A stretch of 64,000 nt of DNA from Catonia carolina (Eukaryota > Arthropoda > Insecta > Hemiptera > Achilidae). The stretch lies in the NCBI GenBank assembly GCA_035578175.1, contig JAQMRL010000001.1, positions 429,611,545 through 429,675,544 of the forward strand. The letters run 5' to 3'. The notes under the pieces are model-generated. The model made no database searches, had not been told where the DNA came from, and saw only the letters and a list, made by a program, of their open reading frames with translations. Below, piece after piece: positions 44,504 through 52,420 of the stretch. A program made the translations under genes and the position numbers. The stretch's first letter is position 1; every line of letters begins with the position of its first letter.

Positions 44504-46910
44504 AAGTCAGAATTTTTTCAAAATGTTTTGATAAACTTATAGTTTTGTGTCACAACATTGCGTAGCAGATGATTAAGCTATGATTCTGTTATAGCACTAA
44601 CAAAAACTGAAAAATTTTGATTTTTTTATTGAACTGTTGTTATGACAACTAAAATTTGTACCTAATCTAGGCCAAAATCTAAAAATCTAGGCCTAATCAA
44701 TATTTAGTAATCCTTGATCTTCCCTAAAGAACATTGAATAATTTTGAGAAGTAATTTATTATTTAAAGACGTGTATACTAATAAAATTATATTATTGTTT
44801 ATGTGAATATTTATATAATTTTATTGTAACTTGAAGTTAACCAAAATAGAAATGAGATTTATTCTGTTTGTATAAAAGTTTATTTTTATTAATACATTAC
44901 TTTCATTTCTATATAAATGACTTGCTATATATTTTATCCAGTTTTTAATGTAAGTAAGTAGAATGTTTAAGCGGGTACAATTGCAACTTTTCAGACATTC
45001 GATTCAGTATTGCAAGTGTAAAGGAAGGAAACTAGAGAGCTACAAAAGATTAATTTACTAAAAATAAAGATAAGTTGTTATTTTTAAATTTAAATAAGCC
45101 TATTTCAATATACTTATGTAATGAAACTCTCAAATTTTCTCCATAGAAGCTTAAATACTTTAGTTTAAATTCGTATAATTACTTTTTCCTCAATGTACTA
45201 ATTATAAAACATTCTTCCAAAAACAATGATAATAGTTATAATTTTCTCCAATATTGTATAACTACATTTTTTAGTGAGGAAGGCATTGGTAAACCACCTC
45301 ACTCCTCGTTTTACTTAGTAAAACCTCTACAGGTTCAAACCAGCATTTCGGCTGATGACCTAAACAACTAGACACATTTTTTAAGAAGTCTGTTTGTAAC
45401 CCATTAATGAAAAATTAAGGAAATGGCAGTAAATTTATTCTTAACAAAATATTGTTAGATTATTTTTACAAACCTGTGTGAATGGTAAAGGCTCAGACGT
45501 AGCTCCACAAGCACCACAGACACTTTGCTCAACTAATGTCATCGCAAACTTTTGATGAGGAATACAATGGCGAGCATTGCACATGTCTTCAGCTTCTCCA
45601 TTAGCGATATGATAATGAATTCTCATTAAAATGTTTTCCTAAAATCAAAACATTTTCTCAGTTACTCGAAGTGATAATCATTCCGTTAAAATATGTTTAT
45701 AATTTCAAGTTGACATTTTATTGTAGGCTTTTCAATACACCTGACTTATTGATACCAAATCACTTTGTAAACTATTGACAAAAGTAAACATAAACCCCAC
45801 AATTCTTATTTTACTTGATAAAAAGTAGCTTTAAGCTTTAATTATGTTACCAAACAAACAGGATTTATGATTGCATAACTTACTTCTTAAAATTTTTTTG
45901 CATAGGTACTAAATTACTAAATTATTTCCTTTAACTCTACATTTTTGTTTACTGTTATTGAAATTTTTTTTTATTTAACTTATTTATTTACTATCAGCCT
46001 GTACAATGTGGCTTTAAGCAAATCATTATAAAATAACTAAACTGATGTGAGTGAAGTAGACAGCCTTTGCTCTCACGTCAACTAAATAAAATTAGAAAAT
46101 AAAGTTAATAAAAAAAACTAAGAAAAGTTGCAAAGTTATAAAAATTAACAAGAACAATGTAAAAGAAGTAAACAATGTAAAAGAAGTTAACAATAGAAAA
46201 GTAAAATAAAATAAAATTTTGAAATTTCATTTTAGATTAAAAAGTAGTGATGAAGATGAATGGTGAATTTAATTTCGTGTATGGATTAAAAACGTTGGTC
46301 TAAGTCGAGGATGTGATGTCTTTTGAGTCACTTCGTTTCCTCACTGTTGTCCAGCAAATTTAATGCCAGGTGGTTCTGGTGATTGTTTAATCTTAGCTGG
46401 TACCGGAGGCTCAGCTCTCTTATCTCTTCTGTTACGGTACGGATACGAAGATGGTCATGTATTTCAAAGTTTCTTATAAGCCACTCCATTGAAATAACAG
46501 CAGAAATTCAGGAGGTTTAATTTCTAATAAAATTGATTTTCAGTTACTAATATTTTTAATATCAGCTGAAATCCTGTTATTTTTTAAACTAAAAAGTTGT
46601 ACGAGTTTATGAAATGTTTTGAAAAGTCTTAGACTATAAAAATGTGTTTACATTGAATTTATTTCAGTAATGTTTCTATTTCTGTAAAACCTTTTATCTT
46701 GTATTTTTCACTTATAATAAAAAATACAGACTATTATTTAATGAGCAAATATAAAATAATTCTAAATAAACTTACAAAACATTCTGCTGCATCATCCATA
46801 AAACCAAGTTGAAAACGCTGTTGATCAAAAAATGATTCAGCCAAAGCTCTCCGAAGAGCATCTGGAGGTAAAGCACTCTCATGACTGAACTGCAGTTGGG
46901 CAAACAATTC
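24981..46910 (-). CDS. ec: echinus / USP53-USP54 family ubiquitin-specific protease homologue, 5' partial, 10 exons
   Basis: Member of the USP (peptidase C19) deubiquitinase family, closest to vertebrate USP53/USP54 and Drosophila echinus, which is needed for interommatidial cell removal in the eye. Exons, in coding order: 46776-46910, 45474-45638, 41474-41599, 39618-39941, 37761-38033, 36027-36256, 34279-34432, 32453-32549, 30562-30792, 24981-28987. All junctions are GT-AG and the phases agree, giving 5,742 nt, exactly 1,914 codons with the stop. Seen in the partial protein: [15 protein letters not shown] at 31-45, zinc-ribbon cysteines at 86/89 and 141/145, histidine box GKHY (His ~220), FDD (~236-238). 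Residues ~502-579 form a Cys/Ala-rich helical stretch. The last ~1,335 residues are mostly low complexity. The exon with the catalytic Cys box (the GQNSCFLN-type motif of the family) was not found between 46.9 and 64 kb and is inferred to lie upstream. USP53/54 were long thought inactive; that cannot be settled here. Confidence 0.93.
28988..29647. other. echinus intron, left part
   Basis: Intron between exons j and i. An 84-codon minus-strand frame starting at 29,286 is composition-driven, not an exon. Nothing else recognised. Confidence 0.6.
29648..30164. mobile_element. pogo/Tigger-like MITE, copy 1
   Basis: Inverted ends CACTAAAACCCCAATTAA and TTGGGGTTTTACTG, flanked by TA on both sides. 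~517 bp with no ORF. The CAGTAAAACCC type of end and TA target are typical of the pogo/Tigger group. A second copy is at 34.9 kb. Confidence 0.8.
30562..30792 (-). CDS. ec: echinus exon i, conserved helical Cys/Ala-rich domain
   Basis: 231 nt, [19 protein letters not shown] to [10 protein letters not shown]. Acceptor ttctattgcag, donor gtaaga. Regular Leu/Ala/Cys spacing ([20 protein letters not shown]) predicts two or three amphipathic helices resembling a small MIT-like bundle. An equivalent segment is present in USP54. The assignment to MIT is an inference from pattern only. Confidence 0.88.
30851..30930. repeat. 40-bp tandem duplication
   Basis: A 40-base unit starting TATAGTTGAATTTTTACC occurs twice in a row without difference, ~60 bases upstream of exon i. 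A recent duplication. Confidence 0.9.
30931..31889. other. echinus intron, nothing recognised
   Basis: AT-rich intron sequence between exons h and i. No repeat family of this window was identified. Confidence 0.4.
31894..32394. mobile_element. piggyBac-like MITE
   Basis: TTAA flanks both ends (31,890-31,893; 32,395-32,398). Inverted ends CAGGTTGGCTGCC / GGCAGCCAACCTG. ~501 bp, no ORF. TTAA targeting is the signature of piggyBac. It lies in the intron 55 bp from exon h. Confidence 0.75.
32453..32549 (-). CDS. ec: echinus exon h, short linker
   Basis: 32 codons plus one base, [14 protein letters not shown] to LHNSQT(G). Acceptor tatttttcag, donor gtaatt. Support comes from splice sites and phase: the single leftover G pairs with AT at the start of the next exon to give Asp. 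Confidence 0.82.
32650..33125 (+). pseudogene. LINE 3' remnant
   Basis: Frame reading [21 protein letters not shown], typical of the C-terminal region of non-LTR retrotransposon polyproteins (GHxxRMxxxRLxxxI). Then decayed sequence including [18 protein letters not shown]. Multiple stops. Confidence 0.6.
33613..34189. mobile_element. MITE with ~80-bp inverted ends
   Basis: Left GTATAGCCTAGTGCATGCC and right GGCGTGCACTATACTAT are inverted. The match continues inward through ATCTCAAAAACAAC and AAATTTTGAAC. ~577 bp, no gene; superfamily not determined. The two ~61-codon open frames inside are chance. Confidence 0.7.
34279..34432 (-). CDS. ec: echinus exon g, linker
   Basis: One base plus 51 codons, (R)[12 protein letters not shown] to TLKHNLQ. 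Acceptor ttttcacag, donor gtaagt. It contains the Ser/Asp-rich [18 protein letters not shown]; similar GYDSxS segments occur in USP53/54 tails. Confidence 0.87.
34944..35465. mobile_element. pogo/Tigger-like MITE, copy 2
   Basis: Co-linear with 29,648-30,164 over most of its length, with ends CAGTAAAACCCAGCTTAA and TTGGGGTTTTACTG. The left TA is present; the right flank has diverged. Confidence 0.8.
35783..35925 (+). repeat. tRNA-derived SINE (family E), diverged
   Basis: Reads CATTGGTTAGCGTGCTATGC (box A region), then AATTCCTGGCCAGGTTCTGGAAAATTATAAC and a CCCA tail region shared with other family E copies. Confidence 0.6.
36027..36256 (-). CDS. ec: echinus exon f, linker
   Basis: 76 codons plus two bases, from [11 protein letters not shown] to KMQL(R). 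Acceptor ttttttcag, donor gtaagt. The Arg codon is split CG|G with the next exon. Low-complexity linker with a Ser run and an [15 protein letters not shown] stretch. No domain recognised. Confidence 0.85.
36462..36890 (+). mobile_element. possible pogo-like element end and unassigned frame
   Basis: CAGTAAACCCTTATATACTAACGACTGG resembles a pogo/Tigger end. A following 62-codon frame (36,700-36,888) includes LADKYNV, but I cannot assign it. Confidence 0.35.
36960..37400 (+). pseudogene. LINE reverse-transcriptase 3' fragment
   Basis: Frames read [54 protein letters not shown] and KKRWMLEQA. This is the familiar C-terminal order of hemipteran-type LINEs (AVPxxxYG, RxQxAEMxFLR, WxxHxxRMxxxRLP, RPxKRW). 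Stops and frame changes are present. Confidence 0.75.
37761..38033 (-). CDS. ec: echinus exon e, end of USP domain and Pro/Ser linker
   Basis: 91 codons, phase 0/0, [20 protein letters not shown] to NESVRG. Acceptor cttacag. The donor is gtaagt after GGT; an alternative GT two bases earlier would break the frame into the next exon. [14 protein letters not shown] is the last strand of the USP fold (compare QPLLLFYA in USP53). The remainder is a Pro/Ser linker with repeated TPSPEKP and TPNPEQ segments that look like proline-directed phosphorylation sites. Confidence 0.9.
38989..39163 (+). repeat. Rep-B, 3' half
   Basis: Starts at GTGTCATTTGCAG and ends with CCTAAACAACAACAAC. It sits in the intron between exons d and e. 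The open frame across it is part of the repeat. Confidence 0.85.
39303..39483 (-). repeat. tRNA-derived SINE (family A)
   Basis: Minus strand reads GCAGTTGGTAACGTGCTCAC then GGTTCGAATCCC, with the same GGCATATTTTCATACGTTAC body as at 7.3 kb. It ends ~135 bases from exon d. Confidence 0.8.
39618..39941 (-). CDS. ec: echinus exon d, catalytic histidine box
   Basis: 108 codons, phase 0/0, [11 protein letters not shown] to GPRWEQ. Acceptor ttgttcag, donor gtatgt. It contains [33 protein letters not shown] and [12 protein letters not shown]. The His of KHY and the following Asp pair sit where USP proteases carry catalytic His and Asp/Asn. The family change from GHY to KHY is also seen in USP53. 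Confidence 0.95.
40572..41412 (+). repeat. Rep-A copy interrupted by a Jockey fragment
   Basis: The left part (40,572-40,667) and right part (~40,960-41,412, with GGTTGACCAATTTTGATG and the ATTCACATAGG end) are co-linear with 768-1722. The break falls in the GCATATTAA block, where the Jockey piece lies. Confidence 0.75.
40668..40965 (-). pseudogene. Jockey 3' fragment nested in Rep-A
   Basis: Minus-strand frame [20 protein letters not shown]...[11 protein letters not shown] is the C-terminal tail of Jockey-clade polyproteins and nearly matches the element at 14.5-15.2 kb, including the shared 3' UTR and AATAAAGAATTAAAG tail. 5'-truncated on arrival, as is usual for LINEs. Confidence 0.85.
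41474..41599 (-). CDS. ec: echinus exon c
   Basis: 42 codons, phase 0/0, [10 protein letters not shown] to GDIRDCP. Acceptor aatttacag, donor gtaagt. It matches the USP53 segment between the two zinc-ribbon halves and ends with the Cys-Pro that starts the second half. The Met at the beginning is internal, not a start codon. Confidence 0.88.
41677..42662. repeat. tandem ~292-bp units ending in a foldback, hammerhead-like core in each
   Basis: Unit starts (AATAAATTTC) fall at ~41,677, 41,981 and 42,273, giving spacings of ~304 and 292. Each unit holds an internal hairpin around CTTCAGTCATCTATA / TATAGATGACTGAAG. The third unit continues into a full inverted arm, making a ~450-bp palindrome (~42,213-42,662) centred near 42,437. 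Minus-strand cores at ~41,740-41,760, 42,040-42,060 and 42,335-42,355, plus the plus-strand core at ~42,522-42,550, keep CCGAAACACGTGTAAG. CTGATGA is altered (CTGTGATGA in unit 1, TTGATGT in the others). Related to the 13.7-kb palindrome. Confidence 0.8.
42663..45271. other. echinus intron with SINE fragments and a poly-A run
   Basis: Contains a diverged family E SINE at ~43,150-43,315 (TTGGTTAGAGTGCTAGAC ... GGTCTGGAAATTATTGC) and a 34-base A run at 44,467-44,500. A weak tRNA-like patch lies near 43,875. No exon recognised. Confidence 0.6.
45272..45370 (+). repeat. Rep-B, last 100 bases
   Basis: Starts AGTGAGGAAGGCATTGG and ends CCTAAACAAC; ends ~100 bases from exon b. Confidence 0.85.
45474..45638 (-). 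CDS. ec: echinus exon b, zinc-ribbon first half
   Basis: 55 codons, phase 0/0, starting [10 protein letters not shown] and ending EPLPFTQ. Acceptor gattttag, donor gtttgt. It contains [18 protein letters not shown], a hallmark stretch of USP53/54, whose CxxC provides half of the zinc ribbon. DMCNARHC upstream adds two further cysteines also present in USP53. Confidence 0.93.
46262..46505 (-). pseudogene. Jockey-clade C-terminal fragment, different lineage
   Basis: Minus-strand frame reads [36 protein letters not shown] and LLDNSEETK, then a stop and [11 protein letters not shown]. This is the classic NHLAxNLLDNSE...RLKRxHxLDL tail of Jockey elements, but differs from the 14.5-kb family. Confidence 0.85.
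46776..46910 (-). CDS. ec: echinus exon a (first exon in window)
   Basis: 45 codons, phase 0 at both ends, from ELFAQLQ to DAAECF. Acceptor ttgttacag and donor gtaag are clear. It corresponds to the part of the USP domain just after the cysteine box, including the family-typical [14 protein letters not shown] and [12 protein letters not shown]. Because it begins directly after an acceptor and not with a Met, at least one more coding exon must precede it. Confidence 0.92.
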
Positions 46911-47450
46911 CTGTAACAAAAGAAAAGATAAATAATTATAAAATTTGTTCATTTATACAAAATAATTTTATAAAGATTAGATTATAAAATTTTGTTTCAC
47001 AAATTTATTTTTATTATTATTACTACTTTTTTTTTGAACAGTTAGATGAAAAATTATCATAGTAAATGTATTATTAAAATAGTCCCTGAAAGAGGTTATT
47101 AACACTGTTCTACAATAAAAAAAAAGTAAGGAGAAAAAAAAGAGTACCTATCTATAAGACAAAAGGAAGCTACGTGGGACAGGAACTAAAGATTACAGTA
47201 GACTGTGTGAATTTCCCAAGCAATTATAAAACTAATGTACAAAATAGATCTCAGTTTAAACACAAGATACAAACTGTAGACCATCATTCATATATATACA
47301 CTAAATTCAGATGTAATAAAACACTCTACATTAATATGTATTTGTATTCACTTTCCCAATAACTTGGAGAATAAATAACGTTTAATAAATAAATAAAAAA
47401 AAAACATGGAACATGCTGTTACTCTAAGATAATAAATACTATTATTGTTG

Positions 47451-47547
47451 CTGTTGTTTAGGTCATCAGCCAAAAGGCTGGTTTGAACCTGTAGAGGTTT
47501 TACTAGGTAAAACGAGGAGTGAGGTGGTTTACCGTTGCCTTCCTCAT
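47451..47547 (-). repeat. Rep-B, last 100 bases
   Basis: Inverted piece from TTTAGGTCATCAGCC to GTTGCCTTCCTCA, the same 3' end retained at 45.3 kb. Confidence 0.85.
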
Positions 47548-48302
47548 ACTATTATTATTAAACCTAATAACATTTTTCCAGCATGTTATTAAAATCATAT
47601 AAATCCACTCTTGTGGATGGAGGACATTGAATAAATTAAATGAAATAAAGAATACCCTATTGAAATCAAAATAAGGAACAAATATAATGAGGAAGAAAAC
47701 TGAAATGAGATTAAGGGATTGGACGTATTAAGTTGACTTTTAATTTCATGTAAAGTGGTAAAGATAAACCAATATTTGGAAACTGTGATATACCTCTCGC
47801 TGTTAAACATACTGGAAGAGTGAAACAAAATACAAAGATTTTAGAAAGTGACAGCCTTTTTGAAACAAGGTAGATTATTTTATTATATTTGAACAAAAAA
47901 GTTAATATTGTTAAGTGTGGATTTTATTTATTTATTTATTAGGTATGTGTCATATATGTGGCAGGCAAATACACCCAACTTATGTGTTTTAAATATTTGA
48001 TATTTTATGAACTCAATTATATTTTGTGTTTAAATTGTTACGCTGTACGGTCCAATACAACCTTGACAATTGGGTAGTTTTTAAGATTTTAATTTTAACT
48101 GATAGAGCATAAGTGGATACATTTTTTGAATAAATTTGAAAACATAAGTTTTTCCGATTACAGTAAGTTTAGTAGATTTTTAAAAGAATTTTGATAAGAG
48201 CTAATGAATATGGTAGTTTGTCTGATAACAAAAATGTTTCCATTGAAATTCAAATTTGTGTTGCTTCGAGTTGTTTGAAATCTAAACAATAAAATTATAG
48301 TT

Positions 48303-48460
48303 AAAGCCACCATTGTAGTGTAGTGGTAACATGCTACCCTACAACATGGAGGTCCCGGGTTTGATGCCCAGCTAGGATCTGGAAATTTTCACATGTTAAA
48401 ACCCATCGTAGTTATTAATAACCGAGCTGTTGATACAACTTAAAATAAATTTAAAGAATT
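48303..48460 (+). repeat. tRNA-derived SINE (family E)
   Basis: GTAGTGTAGTGGTAACATGC (box A) and CCCGGGTTTGATGCCC (box B), then GGATCTGGAAATTTTCACATG and AAAACCCATCGTAG as in the 52.2-kb copy. Confidence 0.78.
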
Positions 48461-48799
48461 ACTCACTGAAAATCATAGTGGTTTTTCATTGAAAATAATT
48501 ATTGTTTATCAAGAAACTCATTTCGTCAATTTTATAGGTAATTTTATTTATTTTCTCTTTGGAAACTAATATACTAAATGTATGAGATTCAAAATGTAGG
48601 TATGAGATTCGAAAATACTATCCACACTTATATTATACACCTTATTATTGTTTATTTATTTTCATGTAATTATATTATCATTAAATTTCCTTTTCAATTA
48701 CTTTTATTATTTCCTTTATGTCTGGTTTTGTTGATGATTACAGAATTACACAATTGTATACATTGTTATCTTTATACTGTATAAACTATGTGGTGAAAA

Positions 48800-48960
48800 T
48801 TATGTTTTTTATTACCATGTTGACTAAGTCATTAGCAACTACCATAGTTTGAGCAGTATCAGCGGGTTTTAAAGTGATAAAACTTTCTAGATCTTGACCA
48901 GGAATTGAACCCATGACTTTTCACTTTCATTCTAAACTACTGCGTCATGAATACAGCCAT
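48800..48960 (-). repeat. tRNA-derived SINE (family E), diverged
   Basis: Inverted: GGTTCAATTCCTGGTC on the minus strand, with an upstream box-A-like patch and an AAACCCGCTG tail. Confidence 0.5.
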
Positions 48961-49599
48961 AAAATTACATTTTCTGAGAACACCTAACCAATCTGGTTGT
49001 ATGGCACCTCACTAAAAAGAGCTTGACACCAGTATGTCAGTAAATATAAATAATTTTGAGCAGTAAAAAATGATTTAGACTCAAAAATCTGATGAACTGA
49101 TTAGTTAAAGAAAACCTTTTACCATTTACAAATATATTTTTCAAAAACTTATCAGTTTTTGGATGAGGGGTTTTTTCTTAACAAAAAGTTAAGAATAAGT
49201 ATAATAACTATGTTAAATTCTATACTAAGAAACTAGTGTATCGAAATACTGTCGCAAGAAACAAAAACTTCCATTATTCTTAGACTGATGTGAGCCACCT
49301 TAACAGCTAGTTGACAATACATTAACCACTAAATGTGATTGAATGCCGGGGTGATCCCACAATTTCTTGTGGGGTGCCTAAATCTCCTGCTTTCAAGGAT
49401 AATGAGTTTTATGAACTAACAACTTTATAAAAAAGTGTTCGACATAACAGACATAATGAAGATAATTGGACTTTAACAGAACTTTCATCTTAAGCTGCAA
49501 CCTTCACCAACATTGTTAAAATAAATAAGTTCAAATGAAAAGAATGAAAATAAAAATTGACTTCCCAAGACATTTGTTAGATTATTTTGGTTATTTATG

Positions 49600-49880
49600 A
49601 CAGCTGTTTAACAGCTGATTTTCGGAGACACAGGTTCCTGGTTCAAATCCTAGTAAAGGTAGTTACTTTTATACGGATTCGAATGCTAGATGTCGGTTAC
49701 CGGTGTAATTTGATAGTTGGGGTTCAATTAACCATACTCTCTCAGGAATGGTCGACCTAAGTCTGTACAAGGCTACACCTCATTTACATGTCATACATAT
49801 CATCCTCATCTCATTGGGTCATGGGGTTGCTTATTGTTCTGAATTGAACAGATTGCAACGTACACACATTAGAGATTATA
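49600..49880 (+). repeat. SINE family D copy
   Basis: CCTGGTTCAAATCCTAGTAA then a body co-linear with 2,150-2,395, including GGAATGGTCGACCTAAGTC and TCATTGGGTCATGG. More complete at its 5' end than the first copy. Confidence 0.75.
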
Positions 49881-51277
49881 AAAAAAATTTATGACCACTG
49901 TTATTTGATATGGAATCAGAGAGTTTTTTCACGTAATTATTTGAAGACACTAGTGAGAAGTGAACATAGGTCTTTCCATTTTGGGATAACCAGCACTGTC
50001 TAGTTTTCAAACCACTAGGCCCTGAAGTTGGCAAATTTTACATTTTATTTCTATATTTGTCTTGATTTACACTAATATTTTATTTACTTTTAACATTATT
50101 TGTAAAAATAAAATTGAAACTCACATAAACATGGTGCCTCAACACGACTTTCAATGAGGTACCTAACCACATTTTTTTCCACTTATTGTTGTGTTAATGT
50201 TGCTGTAAGTTTAGTTAATTATTGTTTTATAAAATTAGTTTAATTAGAAAATGTATTGTGTGTGGATAAGTAATTAACTTATTTTATTATTTCAAAAGCC
50301 AATGTAAAATTTGTAACTTGGAAATTATGTGTGTGAATAAAAAATAATAAATAAATAAATTAATAGTTCTAAATTTTCTGGCCACTTTACCCAAAACCAA
50401 AGATCCTAAATTTAATTCCTGGTTTAATACAACAATTGTATAATATACAAATGATTATCAATTCTAATAACCATACTGTTGAAAAACTTTATAATAAATA
50501 AATGAATAAATTCACAAAAAATTATTCATGTTTAGTTTTATTATTTTGAAGTTAGAGTAGGGTGCTCCTGTATATCTTACTTAATGACATCAGAATGACA
50601 TTAAGTTTTCGTTGGTTTAGTGTGAACCAATTTGTATACATAAAATTAATGTTGGACAAAGTTCATTAGCCTTTATACTTAAGTAGATAAATTATTTTTG
50701 AAAAAATACATTAAAATATTATATAAATTAACAATTCATCCAATAAAAAACTAAATAATTATCTAACGGGATATAAAATACATCGAATACGTATTCAACC
50801 ATAATGCACTTATGAAATAAAACTTTACGCTTGATTGAATGTAGGATTATTTTTTTATGAAACATCCTGAATCCATCTAAATAAGGAAATAAGAACAGTA
50901 TTAAAAATAAATAATCTTTGTTAAGAAACTGTACAGATTAGTTTTTTAAACATTTCGCTTTTTTCTTTAAAAACTGTATACTACCTAAGCAATAATCGAT
51001 TTAAGATGTTTACCTTGAAATCTTATGTTGATTAGATGAACAGTTATAGAAGAGGTGGAAAATGTAAAAGTCTATAAATAATTTTTATATCATTAGAAGA
51101 AAATTAACAGCAATATATTGGTACTGAGTTGTGGGAAACAAGGTCATATTTAAATCTCTTATAACGTCCATTCATAACAGTAATAGTGTGTCTATATCTA
51201 TTAATCTATAAATGAATTATGTGTGGGTATTTTAAAGTAAATTTATAAGGATATTAAATTTAATAAATATTTATTAT
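49881..51277. other. AT-rich intron, nothing firm
   Basis: Only a faint tRNA-like patch at ~49,950-50,030 was noticed. No gene. Confidence 0.4.
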
Positions 51278-52152
51278 GCCCATAACAAGCAGATAGTGTT
51301 AAATTATTTGCACTTTGTAGAATAGCAATCTATTATACATAATATCGCTGATCAAATGACAAGAGTAAAAGTTAATTGTTGGATTTTGAAAGAATCTATT
51401 AAAACTATAAAATCGATTGTAACAATGGTCCAGCCTTCCCCCTATTCGATCCAGATCAATGATACACGGCACATGTAAAGCAGAGACTTCAAGAACTTCA
51501 ACTCGTAATTAGTAAAAATTATCATATTTAAATATTCTGAGCTCAGTAGGCAGATAGCAAATCAATTTAATATATTTTTATAATTGCAATAACTTAATTA
51601 ATATTAAAAATTATAATTTAAAGTGTCATCAATAAAATAAAAAAAAAAAAAAATCAAGATCAGTAACATTCATTTTGTAAAATCAAGTTGTCAATTTTTT
51701 ATATTTAAGTAATTTCAATCGTTCATTAAATATCATAATATAATCAAATTTAAATTGTGTCTCCTTTAATTTATTCATTAATTCATTTGCATTTCATTTT
51801 TTTAAAAATCCCTTTACAACTTGAGCTGCTTGTTCCAGGGTTACAAAAAATAATTGTTTCTTATCACATGGTCAGCCAATCACACAACAGAAGAGGTAAA
51901 GGTGTTAAAGACACTAATCGCAGTTATCTCCTCTGAGAATAATAAATTTCATTATACAGTCAGACCCTGTGGTGAATGAAGTGAACTTGTCATTTGCAGA
52001 GTGGAAGTAGATGCTTTTCATTGGACCTGACATGCTGATAAGTATACTTTTGCACTCAGTGAGGAAGGCTTCGGTAAACCCCTCACTCCTCATTTTACTT
52101 AGTAAAACCTCTAGAGGTTCAAACCAGCCTTTCAGCTGATGACCTAAATAAC
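51278..52152 (+). repeat. Rep-B copy, interrupted
   Basis: The first ~40 bases (GCCCATAACAAGCAG...TTTGCACT) lie at 51,278-51,317. The body resumes at 51,823 (AGCTGCTTGTTCCAGGG) and runs to 52,152. About 505 unrecognised AT-rich bases separate the two parts. The open frame on the minus strand here is not a gene. Confidence 0.7.
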
Positions 52153-52231
52153 ACAATAATGATGAAATATTTTATTGGCAGAAATATTTCCTTTCAAATA
52201 TTTTTTTATTTAAAAAAAAAAAAAAATTTTT

Positions 52232-52420
52232 GGCCGCCTCCGTGACATAGTGGTTAGCGCGCTAGCCTACTAAGCGGAAGTCCCAGGTTCGATTCCCGGA
52301 TAGGGTCTGGAAATTATTACGTGCCAAAACCCATCGTTACAGTTTCTTAACTCACAGTATTCACTAATGACCAAGCTGTTGATGTGACTTTAAATTTCAA
52401 AATAAAATAATAAATTTCAA
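52232..52420 (+). repeat. tRNA-derived SINE (family E), best-preserved copy
   Basis: ACATAGTGGTTAGCGCGCTA (box A), CAGGTTCGATTCCCGG (box B), GGGTCTGGAAATTATTACG, AAAACCCATCG, then GACCAAGCTGTTGATGTGAC and an A-rich tail. It serves as the reference for the diverged copies. Confidence 0.85.

Noticed and set aside
52232..52310. Possible tRNA gene with good A and B boxes
   Set aside because: Followed by a shared SINE body and present in several diverged copies; no proper acceptor stem.
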